The translations under genes and the position numbers were made by a program. The notes beneath the pieces were generated by a model that was not told the DNA's origin, ran no database searches, and saw only the letters and a program-made list of their open reading frames with translations. Shown here in pieces: positions 61,838 to 64,000 of a stretch of DNA of 64,000 nt. This stretch comes from Sphingobium sp. Leaf26 (GTDB lineage Bacteria; Pseudomonadota; Alphaproteobacteria; Sphingomonadales; Sphingomonadaceae). The stretch lies in the NCBI RefSeq assembly GCF_001421665.1, contig NZ_LMKV01000032.1, positions 62,365-126,364 on the forward strand, in the 5' to 3' direction. Within the stretch, counting starts at the first letter, position 1. Each line of letters starts with the position of its first letter.

Positions 61838-63973
61838 TCACCAATAATAGCGCAGGGCCTTGGCCCATGGACTGTCGGGATAGCGCTGCTTCAATTCCGT
61901 GAACCAGGCCTTGCGGTCGCTCTTGGGCGCTTGCGCCGCCTCATAGGCTTTATAGTCGGTATAGGCAGGCGCGCAGCCGTTTGCGCCCGACGGCGCATAG
62001 CACATCACGGCGCGATAGAGGGCATAGGCGCGATCATCGCCCGCTGCGCCCTTGTCAGCGATGATCGCGGCATAGATATCGGCGCGCGTAAGGTTGCGGC
62101 CGGAAAACCCGTCCGGACCATGGCCCAATGAGAGCGGCACCGTTCCGCCACCGAACAGATCGAAGCCGTCAAAGCCATTCAGTCGGTAGAAATCGCCCAG
62201 ACATAGCTGCGCGCGATGATTGCGCGGCGCGCGCGCCAGCGTCGCGGCGGTCTGCGCGATGGCGGGGCAGGCGATGCCATCGGACCATTTGCCCTTCTGG
62301 AACAGGCCAACCGGTATCTTGTCCTGCTGGGAAAAGCCCCATAGTCCCGCATCGCTATCGGCATTGGCGGGCACCAGCGCCAGATCGCCGGCAAAATCGC
62401 CGAACGCGCCGCGCGTCAGATCCTTGTAGAGCAAGGTGAAGCGCGCAACGTCCCGCTCCCGCGCAGGGCGGGTGGCATCGCGGGCGCTGGTGCGCAGGAT
62501 GGCGGGCGTCGCCACGGTTTGCAGCAGGATCGCGCGCATAGTCGTGTCGGTAATCGGCGAGTCCGCGGCAAAAATCTGGTCGATCCGCCCGTCGCGCTGC
62601 CAGCGTATCGCCAGGCCCATCTCGACCAGCGGCCGTTGATAGAAGGGGCTGGCGCCACCCAGCAATTCACGCCAGAAGCCGGCTTCATTGACGTCGTGGC
62701 TTTGGCCGAGGGCCATGCCGCGCAACAGCTGACGGCTGAAAGCCAGCGGCGTATAGCGCTTTTCCTGCGCGGCATCGGGCAATATCGCCAATATCGTCTT
62801 GGGATTTTCACCGGCATAATAGCTGTGCGTCGCCTGGAGCAGGGCATAAAGGTCGGCATGGGCGGCAAATTGGCCCTTCTGCGCGGCGAGATCGGCGGCG
62901 GAGAGGGCGGCCGGATCGTCCGCCTTCTGCCGCATGCGCTTCAGGTCGGCGACGGCCAGCAGCAGCGGGATGTCGTCCTGCTTGGTTATCAGCGCATGGG
63001 CATCCTCCCGCTCCAGCAGCTTGATGTCGATTTCCTCGGCCAGGTCGGCGGCGGCTTCAGCATCGCCCGGCGTGGTGGCCAGCAGCGCTTCATAGCGGCG
63101 GACGAGCGCGGGCATGTCACCGCTCAGCCAGGCGACGCGGCGGGTCAGCCCCTGCGCCGATGCGGCATAGCGTCCTTTGGGATAGGCCTTGAGATAGGCG
63201 GCGATGGCGTTGCGGGCTTCCGCGACGGCGGCCTGGTCGACTTTGTCCGATCCGGCGAAGTCGCCATATTCGTCGACGGCTTTGGCGACTGCCGCGCGCA
63301 GGCCGATCCGGATCGGCATATAGGCGGCGGTTTCCGCGATCCACGGACTGCGGGCGCGGGTCAATGCGCCAAAGCCCTGACGCGCGTTGGCCCAGTCGCC
63401 CTTGTAGAAGGCGTCGGTAGCCTTCAGATAAGCCAGATAGTCGCGGCCCGCCTTGCTGCCAATCTGGGCATCGTCCCACTGGTTCTCGCCACAACCGGTC
63501 TGGGTCCGCAACGCGCCCAGCGCCGTGCGCTCCGTCTGCGTCAGGCTCTTTTCTGCGGCGAGGGCGGCGGCAAAGGCCGGAATGCCGCCGGCCGAGGGTT
63601 CGCAGACGGGCGCGGACGCTGGGCTTTGTTCGGCTGGAGCCGGCTGTGGCCACAAGGCCGTGCGCAGGCTGGACCAACTGAAGAAGGTGCGTCCGAATTG
63701 CGGATCATAAGGGTCGATCGCCGTATTGGCCGGCGCGTCCTGTACCGGCTTCAGGCTGCGCATCAGCAGCAGCAGGTTGATCCTTGTGTCGTTGCCCGGA
63801 CTGATTGCCGCGCGGCCACCGCAATCGAAGTCGCGCGAGTCCATCTGCCAGCCCGGTTCGCAGGAGGAATCGGCGCAGGCCCATAATGTCCCGCCCAGCC
63901 CAAACGCGGAGAAGGCCAGCCCCGCCATGATCGCGATCGGGCGCTTGCGGAGGAAGGGAACGCCATGGGACAT
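61838..63973 (-). CDS. Large exported protein, function unknown (TPR-like repeats)
   Basis: The 711-residue protein has a signal-like segment (residues 12-32, PIAIMAGLAFSAFGLGG) and Cys residues soon after (ACADSSCEPGW, FDCGG). The middle is alpha-helical with TPR-like features (AFYKGDWANARQGFGALTRA; AIAAYLKAYPKGRYAASAQG), and the end reads YPDSPWAKALRYYW. I do not recognise a catalytic domain. Its stop overlaps a possible GTG start of the DUF3142 gene, so the two probably work together in the periplasm. Confidence 0.7.
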   Translation of the reverse strand: MSHGVPFLRKRPIAIMAGLAFSAFGLGGTLWACADSSCEPGWQMDSRDFDCGGRAAISPGNDTRINLLLLMRSLKPVQDAPANTAIDPYDPQFGRTFFSWSSLRTALWPQPAPAEQSPASAPVCEPSAGGIPAFAAALAAEKSLTQTERTALGALRTQTGCGENQWDDAQIGSKAGRDYLAYLKATDAFYKGDWANARQGFGALTRARSPWIAETAAYMPIRIGLRAAVAKAVDEYGDFAGSDKVDQAAVAEARNAIAAYLKAYPKGRYAASAQGLTRRVAWLSGDMPALVRRYEALLATTPGDAEAAADLAEEIDIKLLEREDAHALITKQDDIPLLLAVADLKRMRQKADDPAALSAADLAAQKGQFAAHADLYALLQATHSYYAGENPKTILAILPDAAQEKRYTPLAFSRQLLRGMALGQSHDVNEAGFWRELLGGASPFYQRPLVEMGLAIRWQRDGRIDQIFAADSPITDTTMRAILLQTVATPAILRTSARDATRPARERDVARFTLLYKDLTRGAFGDFAGDLALVPANADSDAGLWGFSQQDKIPVGLFQKGKWSDGIACPAIAQTAATLARAPRNHRAQLCLGDFYRLNGFDGFDLFGGGTVPLSLGHGPDGFSGRNLTRADIYAAIIADKGAAGDDRAYALYRAVMCYAPSGANGCAPAYTDYKAYEAAQAPKSDRKAWFTELKQRYPDSPWAKALRYYW

Positions 63974-64000
63974 GATGCGGCTCTGTCGATTCTGGTCATT

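Noticed and set aside
1-64000. CRISPR arrays, tRNA and rRNA genes
   Set aside because: No regularly spaced repeats and no tRNA or rRNA sequence were seen; a covariance search would be needed to exclude unusual cases.

Overview
The window looks like a chromosomal stretch of an alphaproteobacterium of the Sphingomonadaceae (Sphingobium/Sphingomonas-like). This rests on high GC, three TonB-dependent receptors placed next to catabolic genes, many short intergenic gaps, IS5-family insertion sequences, and REP-like palindromes of a type I associate with sphingomonads. I assigned functions by reading motifs; no database search was possible.

Layout. 1-1927: tail of a FAD-dependent oxidoreductase gene and speD, with an IS5-type element inserted exactly at the speD stop codon. 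2911-12094: a raffinose/sucrose-type utilisation locus made of a TonB receptor, a GH27 alpha-galactosidase, a LacI regulator, an SLC45-like sugar transporter, a GH68 fructosyl hydrolase and a ROK fructokinase. It is tied together by repeated TGCAATCGTTTGTAAA-like operators. 12142-13292: a dead esterase gene fused to an IS5 relic. 13316-17878: an M3 peptidase, two transglutaminase-like proteins and an N-formylglutamate amidohydrolase-like enzyme. 17949-18337: relics of nhaA and of a transposase. 18597-21799: a small divergent catabolic cluster (VOC protein, alpha/beta hydrolase, FAH-family hydrolase, cupin). 22203-24884: a decayed catabolic island (MerR, alcohol dehydrogenase, aldehyde dehydrogenase, SDR stub), disrupted by two copies of a palindromic MITE whose ends resemble the IS at 1927. 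25006-28065: an SLC45-like transporter, a possible small-RNA region, and small conserved genes.

28145-38454: a tripartite RND efflux operon, a two-component system divergent from it, and a DUF3649-PepSY-DUF3325 membrane operon. 38604-40343: a carboxylesterase and an SDR gene with an internal deletion. 40511-47920: a TonB receptor, D-2-hydroxyacid dehydrogenase-like flavoprotein, HSL-type esterase, MFS transporter, AraC regulator and GntR regulator, bracketed by CTATCNGATAG palindromes. 48075-49336: HU and a second ROK fructokinase. 49514-52477: a folate C1 operon (metF-purU-folD-folB). 52703-58850: an enolase-superfamily enzyme, MFS transporter, TonB receptor and FadR-type regulator, with an identical 14-bp motif at both promoters. 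58854-61087: a DUF2236 protein and a fatty-acid desaturase divergent from an ArsR regulator. 61104-63973: a DUF3142 lipoprotein with a large uncharacterised exported protein.

The theme is accessory carbon scavenging. Three separate units follow the same logic: outer-membrane receptor, inner-membrane MFS carrier, dedicated enzyme and local repressor. Between them lie islands of gene decay driven by IS5-type elements and their MITE derivatives.
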